A DNA stretch of 17,038 nt from Vairimorpha apis BRL 01. Lineage: Eukaryota > Microsporidia > Nosematidae. The notes under the pieces are model-generated. The model was not told the origin of the DNA. It searched no databases and saw only the letters and a list, made by a program, of their open reading frames with translations. The DNA lies in the NCBI GenBank assembly GCA_000447185.1, contig KE647046.1:1-17038 (forward strand). Direction: 5' to 3'. Shown one piece after another: positions 8,472-17,038 of this stretch (position 1 is the stretch's first letter; the number at the start of each line of letters is the position of its first letter). The position numbers were made by a program, and so were the translations under genes.

Positions 8472-10579
8472 AATTGTTTACAAATAAAAATATTTATAAA
8501 AAAATTAATCATTTTTATTTAAGTCACGTTTTATTTACAAAACAAATTATAAAATAAATTGTTTAATCTAAATTTAATTATTAAATTATTAAATTTTTTA
8601 AAAAAAATTAAAGTTAAACTTTATTATATTTTTAAAAATTATACATATTAAAATTATACATAAAAAAATTTGACTAAAATAATACTTAATTTACGCTTAA
8701 ATCATTATAATCAATTACCTTTAAAATACGAATATTTTTAAATCAAATAGTTTTTAAAATTCATTAAATTTTATTTTATTAACAATAAATATTAATTTTG
8801 TTTTGACGTATTTAATTAAATTATTTAAATCTTTAATTTTAAATATCTAAAAAATGATATTAATATTTATAGATATTAAAAAATTATTCAGAATTAAATA
8901 TTATCATCAATTTTAGTATGAATTTAAAAGTTTTTAAATAAAAATATTTTTTAACTAAAAACTACATCTGTTTTATTTTATAATAAAAATAATCAAAAAC
9001 TTGATCAGTGATGTCTAAATATTTAAATAAATTAAATTTTTTATTTTAAAATTAATGCTTTTAAGTATTATTAATATTTAAAATGATATTATAAATTTTA
9101 TTTTTGTATAGAACTTTTAAAAATATAATACAGTTTTTTTTGTTATTAATAATCATAAAATTAGTAATTATATATAATTTATATTTATAAAAAATGGCTA
9201 AGATTATTAAATACGATATGAAAATAATATTTTAAAATTTTAACTAAATATAGTTAAAAATAGTATTTTTACTAAAAGCACATCTGATTATTGATTTTAT
9301 TTTTTAATATTTTTATTTTATACAATTTAAATATTGATTAATCAAATAGTATTTTTTTTGATGGGTCGTATTTGTTACATTTAATAATATAATTAAATTT
9401 GAACTCGATTAAATACTTAAAATAATTAATAATTTTTTATAATTGTAAAAATAGTAATTTTGGTTTAGAAAAATCAGGTATCCTTTTGATTAAAATTTTT
9501 TAATAATTATAATATTTACTATAAGTTTTTTATTTAATGTTAAAAAATTTAAATGTTTTTAATTAAATAAACTCAAATGATTTAGCAGGTTATTAAAAAA
9601 ATAAAAAACTTAGAAATTAATTTTTTATATTTATGTTTAAACTTCATATAAATTTGCAAAATCAACATATAATTATTTTAATGTGTTGTTAAATACAAAA
9701 ATTCTAATTTTAAATATAATGTATTTTTTGTAAAAGTAAATAGAAACCACAATTATTACATGTTTATCAATTTTTTTAAAAATTTAAAATGTATATTTAA
9801 ACTTTATGTTGAAGAAATAATTTGGATAAGTAATTAAAAATGTGTTTTTACGTTGCATTAAATTTTGATTTTTAAAATATTATTTTTGTGATTTATAAAT
9901 TTAATTTATAATTTAAAATACAATATAATAAAAAAATAAATTTAAAAAACAATTTAAATTAGGTTAATTGTAAGAATTTTTTAAATAATAGTAAAATTAA
10001 TTATAAAAAACAATGAACTAAATTTTTTTCAAATTTATTATGTTTGATTTAATTCAAAAAAATTTTATATAATTATAAATTGATTTAATTATTTAAAGAC
10101 ATAAAATTATTTGTATATCATTTTATATATATTAAACATATCAAAACAATATTATATGTATATAGTTTTAAAAATTTTCTTATTATAATAAGTTTAAAAA
10201 ATAAAATAAAATTTAATATGCAATTGTAGGATGATTTAGAAACACTTAAATTTTAATATTAAATTATTTTTATATATAAAAGTTAAAATTATTATATTAA
10301 TTTTTTATCTAATTTATAAATAATTATGCATAAATTTTTTTTATTTTACTAAAATTAAAAATGTATATTTTATTTGTAAATATAATGAAATAACAATACA
10401 ACATAATTTTAACATGATAAACAATTATTTTTTATATAAATATTTGTGTTTTAAATATTTTTCGATTTTAATAATTGCAGTTAAATTTTTGGTTAATTTA
10501 TGAATTTTAAAAATGTAATACACCAATTAAATTTTTAAAAAACAATATTTAAAGTTATATGTTGGTTGTGATTTTCTAA
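8472..10579. other. 2.1-kb AT-rich desert with weak dispersed repeats
   Basis: This is the longest gap in the window. Every frame is closed by frequent stops, and I see no tRNA B box, rRNA segment or U6-like sequence. Two short regions share scattered similar words in the same order. At 8954-9005 and 9271-9360, ACTAAAA and ACATCTG are followed by T-rich sequence, AATCAAA and TTGAT. ATCAAATAGTTTT-like words also appear near 8743 and 9341. This could be an eroded repeat or simply biased composition. The region may contain promoters, replication elements or unannotated RNAs that I cannot recognise. Confidence 0.5.
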
Positions 10580-10582
10580 CCC
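10580..10582 (+). promoter_or_regulatory. CCC-type start-proximal motif of the Tfc4-like gene
   Basis: CCC lies two bases upstream of the ATG at 10585, at the end of a long C-poor region. Confidence 0.65.
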
Positions 10583-10584
10583 AA

Positions 10585-13181
10585 ATGTCAGATAGTGATA
10601 TTTCAAAAATTAAACAGCAAAAATTAGTTAAAATGTATATAACTCGAAAATTAACAGAAGCCAACCGTTTATTTGTACGAAACGACTTTTCTAATTGCAT
10701 TTCTATTTTAAAAAATGTGTTAAAAAAATCTCCAAAAAATTCAAAAGCTTATTTTATGTTAGGATTGGTATTTGAAGAAATGAAAGAAGATATTAAAGCT
10801 TATAATTTTTATCTAGTTGCATCTCAATTAATGAAAACTAATTATGGTTTGTGGCAAAAATTATATGAACTTAGTACTAAGCTAAATTTAATAACAGATA
10901 AATTGTATTTCATTGAAATTTTGCAAAAACATAAAAATACGCGAGAATTAGTTGCTGAAAAATACATGATATGTAAAATTTTAAAAAAAAATATAAAATT
11001 TTAGAAGTTTTGATTGAATTTTTTTATTTTGATGGTGTAGATTTTGAAATTTTTGAAAAGATAAGAAGTGAGACTAAACATAAGTTAAGGACAGCTATAT
11101 GTGCTAATATGCTTATTAAATATTTTAAAAGCAATGTTTATAAATGCGGAATGGATTTTTTGATAAATATTATTAGACTACAGTTTGATACAGGGTATTT
11201 TTTTGGAACAAGAAATTTAATAGAAGACTATTTAATTAAAAACAAAATAGATTTACCTAGAGATATAAGATTGATTTATTTAATATGTAATTTGATGAAT
11301 GATGAAAAATTTATAAAAATAAAAGAAAATGATCAGAAAGATCAAAATTTAAAAAATGAAGATATTTTTTTAAAGGAAATAATGAATAATAGTAAAAATT
11401 ATAAAGTTTTTAATAATGGAAAAGATAAAGTAAATATTTTAGAAATAAATGAAGATTATTTTGAATGTTATAATGTAAAAGACAAAGATTTTATTGAAGA
11501 GAAGGAATATAAATTACTTACTGAACAAATTTTTGAATCGAAAGAAAGTATTTTTGCAAATTTAAACATTAACAATGATGAATATAAATATGAAGTTTCA
11601 CAAACATTAAATTTATCAAATTTTCTATCGAATTCTCCATTTAATGTACATGATAATATTGATAGGTTAATAAGTGATAAAGTGTTTTGGAAAAATTTTA
11701 TCGAAATTAAAGTTTTAAATAGTTTGTTAGATATTCTTGATACTCTTAACATGAATGATAAATATTTTTTAATTATTCAAAATTTAGAAAAATACACTAA
11801 ATTTGAAGAATATTATCTTGAAAAATATGGATATTTTTATTACAAAATTAAGAACTTTGATTTATCAGTATTTTATTATCAAAAACTATTAGAAATTAAC
11901 CCAGATAATAATAAAATTAAGACTAAACTTTACGAAATTTATATATACTTTGGCAATATTGATTTAGCTAACAAATTTAAAACAATTTCAAAGCTAATTC
12001 ATTATATAGATGACATTAAAAATGATGAAAAATCAAAAAACTATTCAATTGAAAAATGTAACGAATATCGCCAAGTTTATTTAAAATGTATGAAGTTGTT
12101 TGATCATGACATAAACCTGTTTTTAAAAGAATGTTATTTTTTAGTAGAAGATTTTGTTAACAATAAATATATTTTTAGTTCTTTAAAAAAAACAAATATA
12201 ATTTTTAGAGATAATACTAGACCAAAAAGTCTTCATGGATTAAATTCAGAAGAATGGGCTGATGTTTTAATAGACTTTATTTTAGCCAAAATTACTTTAA
12301 ATGATTTTTTTGAAGTATCTTCTTTGCTTAAAAAATGTTTAGCTTGTGAAATATTTAGGAAAAAAAAAGTATATTATAAATTTGTGTATTTGACAATCAA
12401 ACATTCAATTCATTTAAATGATTTGAGTTTATTACAATTTTGTTTTAGTAAAGTATTTTCAACATTTTATGATTATAATTGGGCTAATTTTTATTTTTAT
12501 TTATTGAATTTTTTTTCAGATTATAATTCTAAAAGATCATATAGTAATATGTTAAGAAATATTAGACGAGTTTTTAAACGTAATAATATTTTTATTAAAA
12601 AATCTAAAAATTTTAAATTTAATAAACTGATACAAGTCAATGATGATAATAATTTTTATGTTAGTAGTGAAATAGAAAAACAAAAATTTAATGATGTAAT
12701 AACAAATACTTCAATTATGAACTACAAAAGAAAAATATCAAAATACAAATCTTTAACTTTAAATTTATTATTAGGTAGTTTTTTTACAAAATCAATTTCT
12801 CCAAAATCATATAAATTAATTAATAATATTATATTAGACGAAAATATTAAAAATAAGTTAATCTATAATTTGATTTTAATTATAACATTTAAATGTAGAA
12901 TTAATGAAAATAAAAATGAAATGTTAAAAGAAGGCTTAAATGGATTAAAAACTTTGCTTCCATTATGTTCTAATGAAGAATATTATATGGTAAATTATAA
13001 CATAGGTGTAGTATATCATACACTAGGATATATAGGATTTGCTGAAAAGTATTACAAAGAATGTTTGTCATCTAATAATATGGAACTTAAAAGACTTTCT
13101 AGACTAAATTTGTTAATTATTTATAAAAAGAATAATAGCGTATGTTATAGAAAATATTATGAAGAAGATGATTTTTGTTGA
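10585..13181 (+). CDS. TFIIIC TPR subunit (Tfc4/tau131/GTF3C3-like), one frameshift at an A9 run
   Basis: Two adjacent frames form one gene of about 865 codons. The first frame runs from ATG 10585 to TAG 11002-11004. The second is open from just upstream of 11010 to TGA 13179-13181, and they join at the A9 run 10983-10991. TTG at 11010 is not a credible separate start: it has no CCC, and coding sequence (ILEVLIEF) extends upstream of it. The product is a tetratricopeptide protein. N-terminal repeats cover about residues 25-125 (YFMLGLVFEEMKEDIKAYNFY). Further TPRs lie near 11840-11980 (FYYQKLLEINPDNNKIK), and a last one near 12990-13070 (YNIGVVYHTLGYIGFAEKYY) is followed by RLSRLNLLIIYKKNN. 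N-terminal TPRs, a long low-similarity middle and a C-terminal YNxGxxYHxLG repeat before a LSLIYKKSG-like end fit the TFIIIC subunit that recruits TFIIIB for tRNA and 5S transcription. Another TPR protein is the alternative. Confidence 0.7.
10983..10991 (+). repeat. A9 homopolymer at the Tfc4 frame junction
   Basis: The only long homopolymer where the two Tfc4 frames meet. A single-base length change here would join them, so sequencing error, polymorphism or polymerase slippage are all possible. Confidence 0.6.
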
Positions 13182-13545
13182 ATTATTATTGATCAATTAT
13201 TTAATTACTAAAATATAAAAAATTATTAATATTTTGTTCTTTCAAAATTTATAAAAAAAAATTTAACGTACAAAAATAGAGTAAAAATCATAAAAAATAT
13301 GTTTACTTTAAAAATTAAAGACTGTTTAATGATAATTTTATATACTATTGTAGTTATTATAAAGTTCTAAGATTGAAATATTTTTTCTATTATAAGCAAA
13401 TTTAATTCCAAAAATTTATTAAAATCACGTTTTTAAAATATTATTTGTAAAATATTTTAATATAATAATGTTTTGTAATTTTATATAATTAAATTTTTTT
13501 TAGCATAATTTATAAAAATAAAAAAATATTTTTCAAGAAAAATTT
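13182..13545. other. Convergent intergenic region, Tfc4 / kinesin
   Basis: A 364-base AT-rich spacer between the 3' ends of two convergent genes. I see no gene or RNA in it. Confidence 0.55.
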
Positions 13546-14800
13546 TTAATCAATTCGCCTTTTTTTTGCTTCTCTAAATTCTTCATTTCGTTGTTTACAA
13601 AGATCTTCAAATATTTTCTCACATTTTAATATGGTTTTCTTTTTAGCTTCAAACTCATATATAGACAATTTATTCTTAATTTCTTCAAATTCTTTCATAT
13701 TTTCAAATACTTTTTTATTTCATCTTTAATTTTATTTATATAAAATGTTAAGTCATCAACATCCTTGTCGAAATTAGATCTTGATTTGTATAAAGCAACT
13801 TGAGTTTTCAATTTTTGATTTTCTTGATCCAATATTTTTAACTGGTTTTTTAAATCTGGAATATCATTTATAAACTCCGAATTTGTAAATGCAATATTAT
13901 TGATCATTTTTAATCTGCATAAAAAATTCAAAGTATTTATTGTATCACTTTTATAATCTAAACAAACATTACCTATTACTCTCAATTTACTGTTTCCACC
14001 AAGAGAATCTTTTAACAAAAATGTCAATTTAGAATCTCTGTAACCTATATGTTTAGAACTATCTTCAGATAATTTATAAATAATTTGTCCGAGACAAAAT
14101 AAAGATTTATTTATGTTTCCTGTTTCTTTTATTTTAACATTTTCTAATTCCAAATTTCTCAACCTTTCAGATCCTGCCAAATCAACAAATGACAATTTTG
14201 ATTCTTTCACAACATTATTTGATAAATTTTTGATATAAACTGTAAAAATTGAATGACTTCTAGAGCTTTCTAAATTCATATCTGTACTCTTTGTTTTTCT
14301 AGTTTTAATTCCTAATTGGTAAATTTTTAAAGATTCTTCATATGAATTGGATTTTAGAATTGTTAAAATTTTCAACATTTATTTGTTCTAATTGTTTATT
14401 GTCTTTTATAATTAAATTATTATTTTGTAGATCTAACAAATCATATAAAATTTCATTATAAATTTCAACAAATGATAATTCTATTTCCATATTTAAATTG
14501 TGCATAAAACGTAAACATCTTTGTACTAAACCAGGATTGTTTTCTTTTCCTTGTATTGTAAAAGTCTTACCACTTCCAGTTTGACCATAAGCAAAAATTG
14601 TACAGTTGTATCCTTGTATTGAACTAGTTAAAATATCTCCAGATATACTATCGAATAATTCTTTTTGAGAACAATCAGTAAATACTTTATCAAAATTCAT
14701 CTGTTTTTCTCCAATAATTATATTGTTTCCTTGAATTTGAATTTCAGAATTTATCGGCAGGTGGTTTTACTCTAACATATGTTTTAATATTCTCACCCAT
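13546..14800 (-). CDS. Short kinesin motor protein, three frameshifts
   Basis: This kinesin heavy chain is an ATP-driven microtubule motor, read as four frame segments. The ATG at 14800 opens with MGENIKTYVRVKPP, the first motor strand. A shift near 14760 leads into the frame containing MNFDKVF and the P-loop GQTGSGKT (14563-14586). A second shift near 14340-14380 leads to switch I SSRSH (14253-14267), switch II DLAGSE (14166-14183) and INKSLFCLGQII, with the YRDSKLTFLLKDSLGGN microtubule-binding element. A third shift at an A6 run near 13710-13720 adds about 55 charged residues, ending at TAA 13546-13548. The intact product would be about 415 residues: a compact motor followed by a short coiled coil. 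That is short for kinesins, with no cargo domain. All nucleotide-binding residues are kept. Subfamily is unclear, with kinesin-7/CENP-E-like or kinesin-5-like both possible. It lies 191 bases downstream of eS4 on the same strand. Confidence 0.85.
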
Positions 14801-14991
14801 TTTTTGGATAAATTTTTTTACTTAAATAATTTGAATTATATTTAAATTTTTTTAAATTAAAATAATATTTTACAAAAAAAATAACCGTAACAAAATAATA
14901 TTTTTTACATGGTAACATATTTAATAGATGTAATTTTCTAATAAATACAATTTACATATATAACATATGATAAAAAATAAATTAAAAATCT
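14801..14991. other. Short spacer between eS4 and kinesin
   Basis: This AT-rich spacer holds the kinesin 5' flank, which has TCC but no full CCC before the ATG. Nothing else is seen. Confidence 0.5.
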
Positions 14992-15810
14992 TTAATTAGC
15001 TTCTTCTTTTAATTCAATTATTTCACCGAATTTTCAAATTACTCTCTTCAAGTTCTGTTAATCTCACTCCTTTTTCTTTAGGTAAAACTTATTAACAAAG
15101 ACTCTTCATTTTCTCCTATAACTACGATATTTTCGACAGACACACTAAAAATTTTATCGCTAAAATCTTTAAGTGTAATTTTCTCACTAATAGCCTCTAT
15201 TGTTCCAATTCTTCCTGCTTGATCACCAGAAACAACGCATGCTACTTTATTAACACTAAAATTAATAAATTCAATAACTTTTCTGGATTTAAGATCAATT
15301 TTAACTGTATCATTTATATTAATAGAAGGATCACAATATTTAAAACATGCTCCATCATTTGTAAAAATATATGGCACGTCACCATACATAATCTTTTTGT
15401 TTGTAACACGTGCTATTTTAAATAATGCTTCCTCTTGATCAATATTATGAAATTGAAATTTACCAGTAACATCAAAAAAAACTCTAAAGTTTTCACTAGT
15501 TTTTTCGATACTAATGACATCTCCAAAACCAACAGGGAATTTTCTTCTGGTTATAATTTTACCATTAATTTTTATATTATTATTTTTTAAAATAATTTGA
15601 ATTTCTTTTCTGTTGTTAGCATATCCCAAAAATTTTTCAAGAACATATGCTAATGGAATACATTCATTTTTTTTATGTGGTCCACTCAATGGTCTTATAG
15701 CATATGTACCTTCTTTTTTGTTTAATTTCCATGAATCTGGTGCAACTTGTCTGTTTAAATGTTTTCTTGGTCCTTTTGGCTAAAAATTATTTTAAATTTT
15801 CACTTACCAT
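14992..15810 (-). CDS. RPS4: 40S ribosomal protein eS4 (RPS4), spliced, probable C-terminal frameshifts
   Basis: This is small-subunit ribosomal protein eS4. Exon 1 is only the ATG (15808-15810), and exon 2 starts at 15779 with [17 protein letters not shown], the conserved eS4 N-terminus. The order is the RS4NT segment with [16 protein letters not shown] (about residues 29-44), an S4 RNA-binding domain (about 44-100; [20 protein letters not shown]), the central eS4 domain, and a KOW motif with GDQAGRIG at 186-193. The frame as written stops at 15078-15080, giving 234 residues (ISFT end). One extra T in the minus-strand T4 at 15084-15087 explains this: the next frame reads [19 protein letters not shown], matching the family's ISLPKGKGIKLT end, and stops at 15023-15025. 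A second one-base shift near 15031-15036 would carry on to TAA 14992-14994 ([11 protein letters not shown]), reaching about 260 residues, the usual eS4 length. GGG/CCC lies upstream at 15816-15818. Confidence 0.93.
15780..15807 (-). other. 28-nt spliceosomal intron in eS4, immediately after the start codon
   Basis: On the minus strand ATG is followed by GTAAGT and, 28 bases later, by TAATTTTTAG before CCA of exon 2. Removing 28 bases joins M to PKGPRKHL, the conserved eS4 N-terminus. Without splicing the frame hits a stop within a few codons (GTA AGT GAA AAT TTA AAA TAA). The donor GTAAGT and a TAAYTT-type branch site fused to the acceptor match the known microsporidian intron consensus, and position directly after ATG is typical for their ribosomal protein introns. 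Confidence 0.92.
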
Positions 15811-15815
15811 TTTAA

Positions 15816-15818
15816 GGG
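15816..15818 (-). promoter_or_regulatory. CCC-type start-proximal motif of eS4
   Basis: On the minus strand CCC lies five bases before the ATG at 15810. It supports the intron-containing start rather than a start further downstream. Confidence 0.65.
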
Positions 15819-16247
15819 ATAAAAATTAAAATACATATATGATAAGAACAAAATAATTTAATAAGCTAAATATATGTATTTAAATATTAAAAAATGTATA
15901 AATCTAAAGTTAAATGTTTTTTATTATGTATTAATTTTAATTTTGTTTTTTATGAATAATATAATTTTTTTATTTTAGTATAAAATACGAAAAAAATTTA
16001 TATTTGTTGAGAAATAATCTTAAAAATTATAAAACAAATATTTTATTAAAAAATTTTATTTTTAAAAAATATTTTTCTTCTATTAATAAATAAAATACTT
16101 AATTTTAGTAATTAAAAACATAATTTTTTAATAATTGTTCATGTAAAACTTGCATTTATAATTTAAATTTTTTTGAACCTTTTATTCATTACAATCAATA
16201 TTTTTTTTATAACAGAATCTATATTTTTTTTCAATTAAATTTATTTT
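15819..16247. other. Divergent intergenic region, eS4 / CAF1
   Basis: About 430 bases of AT-rich DNA between two divergent genes, with no gene, tRNA or rRNA signal seen. It must contain both promoters. Confidence 0.55.
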
Positions 16248-16250
16248 ATG

Positions 16251-16253
16251 CCC
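16251..16253 (+). promoter_or_regulatory. Duplicated CCC start-proximal motif (upstream copy)
   Basis: This CCC abuts an ATG at 16254 that opens a six-residue ORF ending in TAA at 16272-16274. It is the duplicated counterpart of the real CAF1 start signal. Confidence 0.5.
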
Positions 16254-16263
16254 ATGTTTAGTT

Positions 16264-16332
16264 ATGAATATTAAATTTGTAAAAAATAATTTAGAAGTTG
16301 AAATGAAAAACTTTATTTATGCCCATGCTTAA
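16264..16332 (+). other. Overlapping upstream ORF, 22 codons, remnant of the duplicated CAF1 N-terminus
   Basis: ATG at 16264 opens a frame that includes VKNNLEVEMK, nearly identical to CAF1 residues around 10-19. It ends at TAA 16330-16332, after passing the CAF1 ATG in another frame. If the transcript starts upstream of it, it would be an overlapping uORF able to lower CAF1 translation. If transcription starts at the proximal CCC it would be silent. Confidence 0.45.
16322..16324 (+). promoter_or_regulatory. CCC-type start-proximal motif of CAF1
   Basis: CCC directly abuts the ATG at 16325. Confidence 0.65.
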
Positions 16333-17038
16333 TTCACAAATATTAAATGTATGGAAAAATAATTTAGAAGTTGAAATGAAAAAAATAAGATCACTTATAC
16401 ATAAATATAATTTCATTAGTATGGACACAGAATTTCCTGGTGTTGTTGCGAAACCGATAGGAAATTTTAAATCTCAATCTTCTTTTGCTTACCAACAGTT
16501 GAGATGCAATGTAGACATTTTAAAAATAATACAATTAGGAATATCTTTAAGTGATGATCAAGGTAATAGACCATCACCAATTAATACTTGGCAGTTTAAC
16601 TTTAGTTTTTGTTTAGAAACTGATATGTATGCACAAGAATCAATTGATTTACTGTTGCAAGCTAAAATTGATTTTAGAGAGCATGAAAAAAATGGTATAG
16701 ACGTGCAAGATTTTGGTGAGCTATTGATAACATCTGGATTGGTTATGTCCGATGATGTAGTATGGGTATCATTTCATTCAGCGTATGATTTTGGATATTT
16801 AATAAAAGTTTTAACATGTAATTTGTTACCAGAAAAAGAAGAAGATTTTTATGAATTGTTAATACTTTTATTTCCAAAGTTTTATGATATTAAATTTTGC
16901 ATTAAAAATAGTAAATATGTTAAAAAAGGATTACAAGAAATTTCAAGTGATTTGGGTCTAATTAGATATGGTATTCAGCACCAAGCTGGAAGTGATGCTT
17001 TGTTGACATCTCATACTTTTTTAAAACTAAAGATATTA
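16325..17038 (+). CDS. CCR4-NOT deadenylase CAF1/POP2 (CNOT7-like), 3'-partial
   Basis: This gene runs off the right edge after 238 codons. It encodes the CAF1/POP2 catalytic subunit of CCR4-NOT, which shortens mRNA poly(A) tails in cytoplasmic mRNA decay. The RNase D-type DEDD nuclease core is complete in catalytic residues: D34 and E36 in MDTEFPG, D155 in HSAYDFGYL, D224 with H219 in HQAGSDALLT. Between them lie QLRCNVDILKIIQLGI and NTWQFNFSF, the standard family blocks. Every catalytic position is six residues before its human CNOT7 counterpart, indicating a slightly shorter N-terminus and no internal gaps. About 40-50 C-terminal residues probably lie beyond the window. The start is fixed by the abutting CCC and by family alignment. 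The first ~18 codons are duplicated just upstream. It is divergent from eS4. Confidence 0.95.
   Translation, partial: MLNSQILNVWKNNLEVEMKKIRSLIHKYNFISMDTEFPGVVAKPIGNFKSQSSFAYQQLRCNVDILKIIQLGISLSDDQGNRPSPINTWQFNFSFCLETDMYAQESIDLLLQAKIDFREHEKNGIDVQDFGELLITSGLVMSDDVVWVSFHSAYDFGYLIKVLTCNLLPEKEEDFYELLILLFPKFYDIKFCIKNSKYVKKGLQEISSDLGLIRYGIQHQAGSDALLTSHTFLKLKIL

Larger units (their letters stand above)
16248..16386 (+). repeat. Tandem duplication of the CAF1 start region (unit 71-73 bp)
   Basis: Copy 1 begins at 16248 and copy 2 at 16319. Both open with ATGCCCATG, contain AATATTAAAT and then AATAATTTAGAAGTTGAAATGAAAAA-type sequence. The offset is 71 at the left and 73 at the right because copy 1 lacks two bases between the ATG and the shared AATTTAGAAG. 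Copy 2 is the true CAF1 start. Copy 1 is diverged and cannot encode the same N-terminus from its own CCC-ATG. Confidence 0.88.

Noticed and set aside
8999..9020. U6 snRNA-like words (GATCAGTGATG)
   Set aside because: The invariant ACAGAGA box and a stem are absent. The similarity is only a few bases.
10973..11004. Possible 32-nt intron (GTAAAA...TTTTAG) joining the two Tfc4 frames
   Set aside because: It gives the right frame, but the junction codon becomes TAA. The donor is not GTAAGT and the branch lacks TAAYTT. A one-base change in the A9 run explains the junction better.
11010..13181. Separate gene starting at TTG 11010
   Set aside because: Coding sequence extends upstream of the TTG in the same frame and joins the TPR protein before it. 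There is no CCC motif, and non-ATG starts are not expected here.
13546..14800. Introns as the cause of the kinesin frame switches
   Set aside because: No GTAAGT-type donor paired with a TAAYTT-AG acceptor is found at any of the three switch points.
15078..15689. eS4 starting at the internal TTG (residue 32)
   Set aside because: The conserved eS4 N-terminus lies upstream in the same frame and connects to an ATG through the 28-nt intron.

Overview
The window looks like nuclear DNA of a microsporidian, an intracellular fungal relative. The DNA is extremely A+T-rich, roughly four fifths or more by eye. Genes are eukaryotic and mostly short. Most start codons are preceded within 0-6 bases by CCC or CCCC, a known microsporidian start-proximal signal. 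One ribosomal protein gene carries a 28-nt intron directly after its ATG, with a GTAAGT donor and a TAATTTTTAG branch/acceptor, which is the typical microsporidian intron design. Several stop codons overlap an AATAAA signal. I cannot place the species. The retained intron argues against lineages that have lost splicing.

Layout, left to right: a broken, unrecognised gene entering from the left edge (2-891, +); a Cfd1-like cytosolic Fe-S scaffold ATPase (1037-1756, +), convergent with a Rab5-type GTPase (1815-2402, -); ribosomal protein uL4 (2774-3772, +); a ~1 kb empty AT-rich gap; SRP19 (4758-5183, +); a degenerate CaCA-type cation exchanger (5285-6539, +, frameshifted); a ~0.9 kb gap; an unrecognised protein with a C-terminal membrane hairpin (7428-8471, -); a 2.1 kb AT-rich desert; a TFIIIC TPR subunit (Tfc4-like, 10585-13181, + with one frameshift); a short kinesin (13546-14800, - with three frameshifts); ribosomal protein eS4 with its intron and a probably frameshifted C-terminus (14992-15810, -); and the first 238 codons of the CAF1/POP2 deadenylase (16325 to the right edge, +). 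The 5' end of CAF1 is tandemly duplicated.

There is no operon logic. The genes are unrelated housekeeping functions: translation (uL4, eS4), protein targeting (SRP19), vesicle traffic (Rab5), Fe-S assembly (Cfd1), Pol III transcription (Tfc4), mRNA decay (CAF1), motor transport and ion transport. I see no CRISPR, transposon, convincing tRNA/rRNA or novel multi-gene system.

The points most worth checking are the ultra-short intron, the duplicated CAF1 start with an overlapping upstream ORF, the divergent exchanger that has lost an ion-site acidic residue, and the repeated single-base frameshifts. The frameshifts affect five of eleven genes, and the reading frame stays open beyond each one. 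One of the five is a ribosomal protein gene, so I favour sequence errors or tolerated slippage over old pseudogenes.
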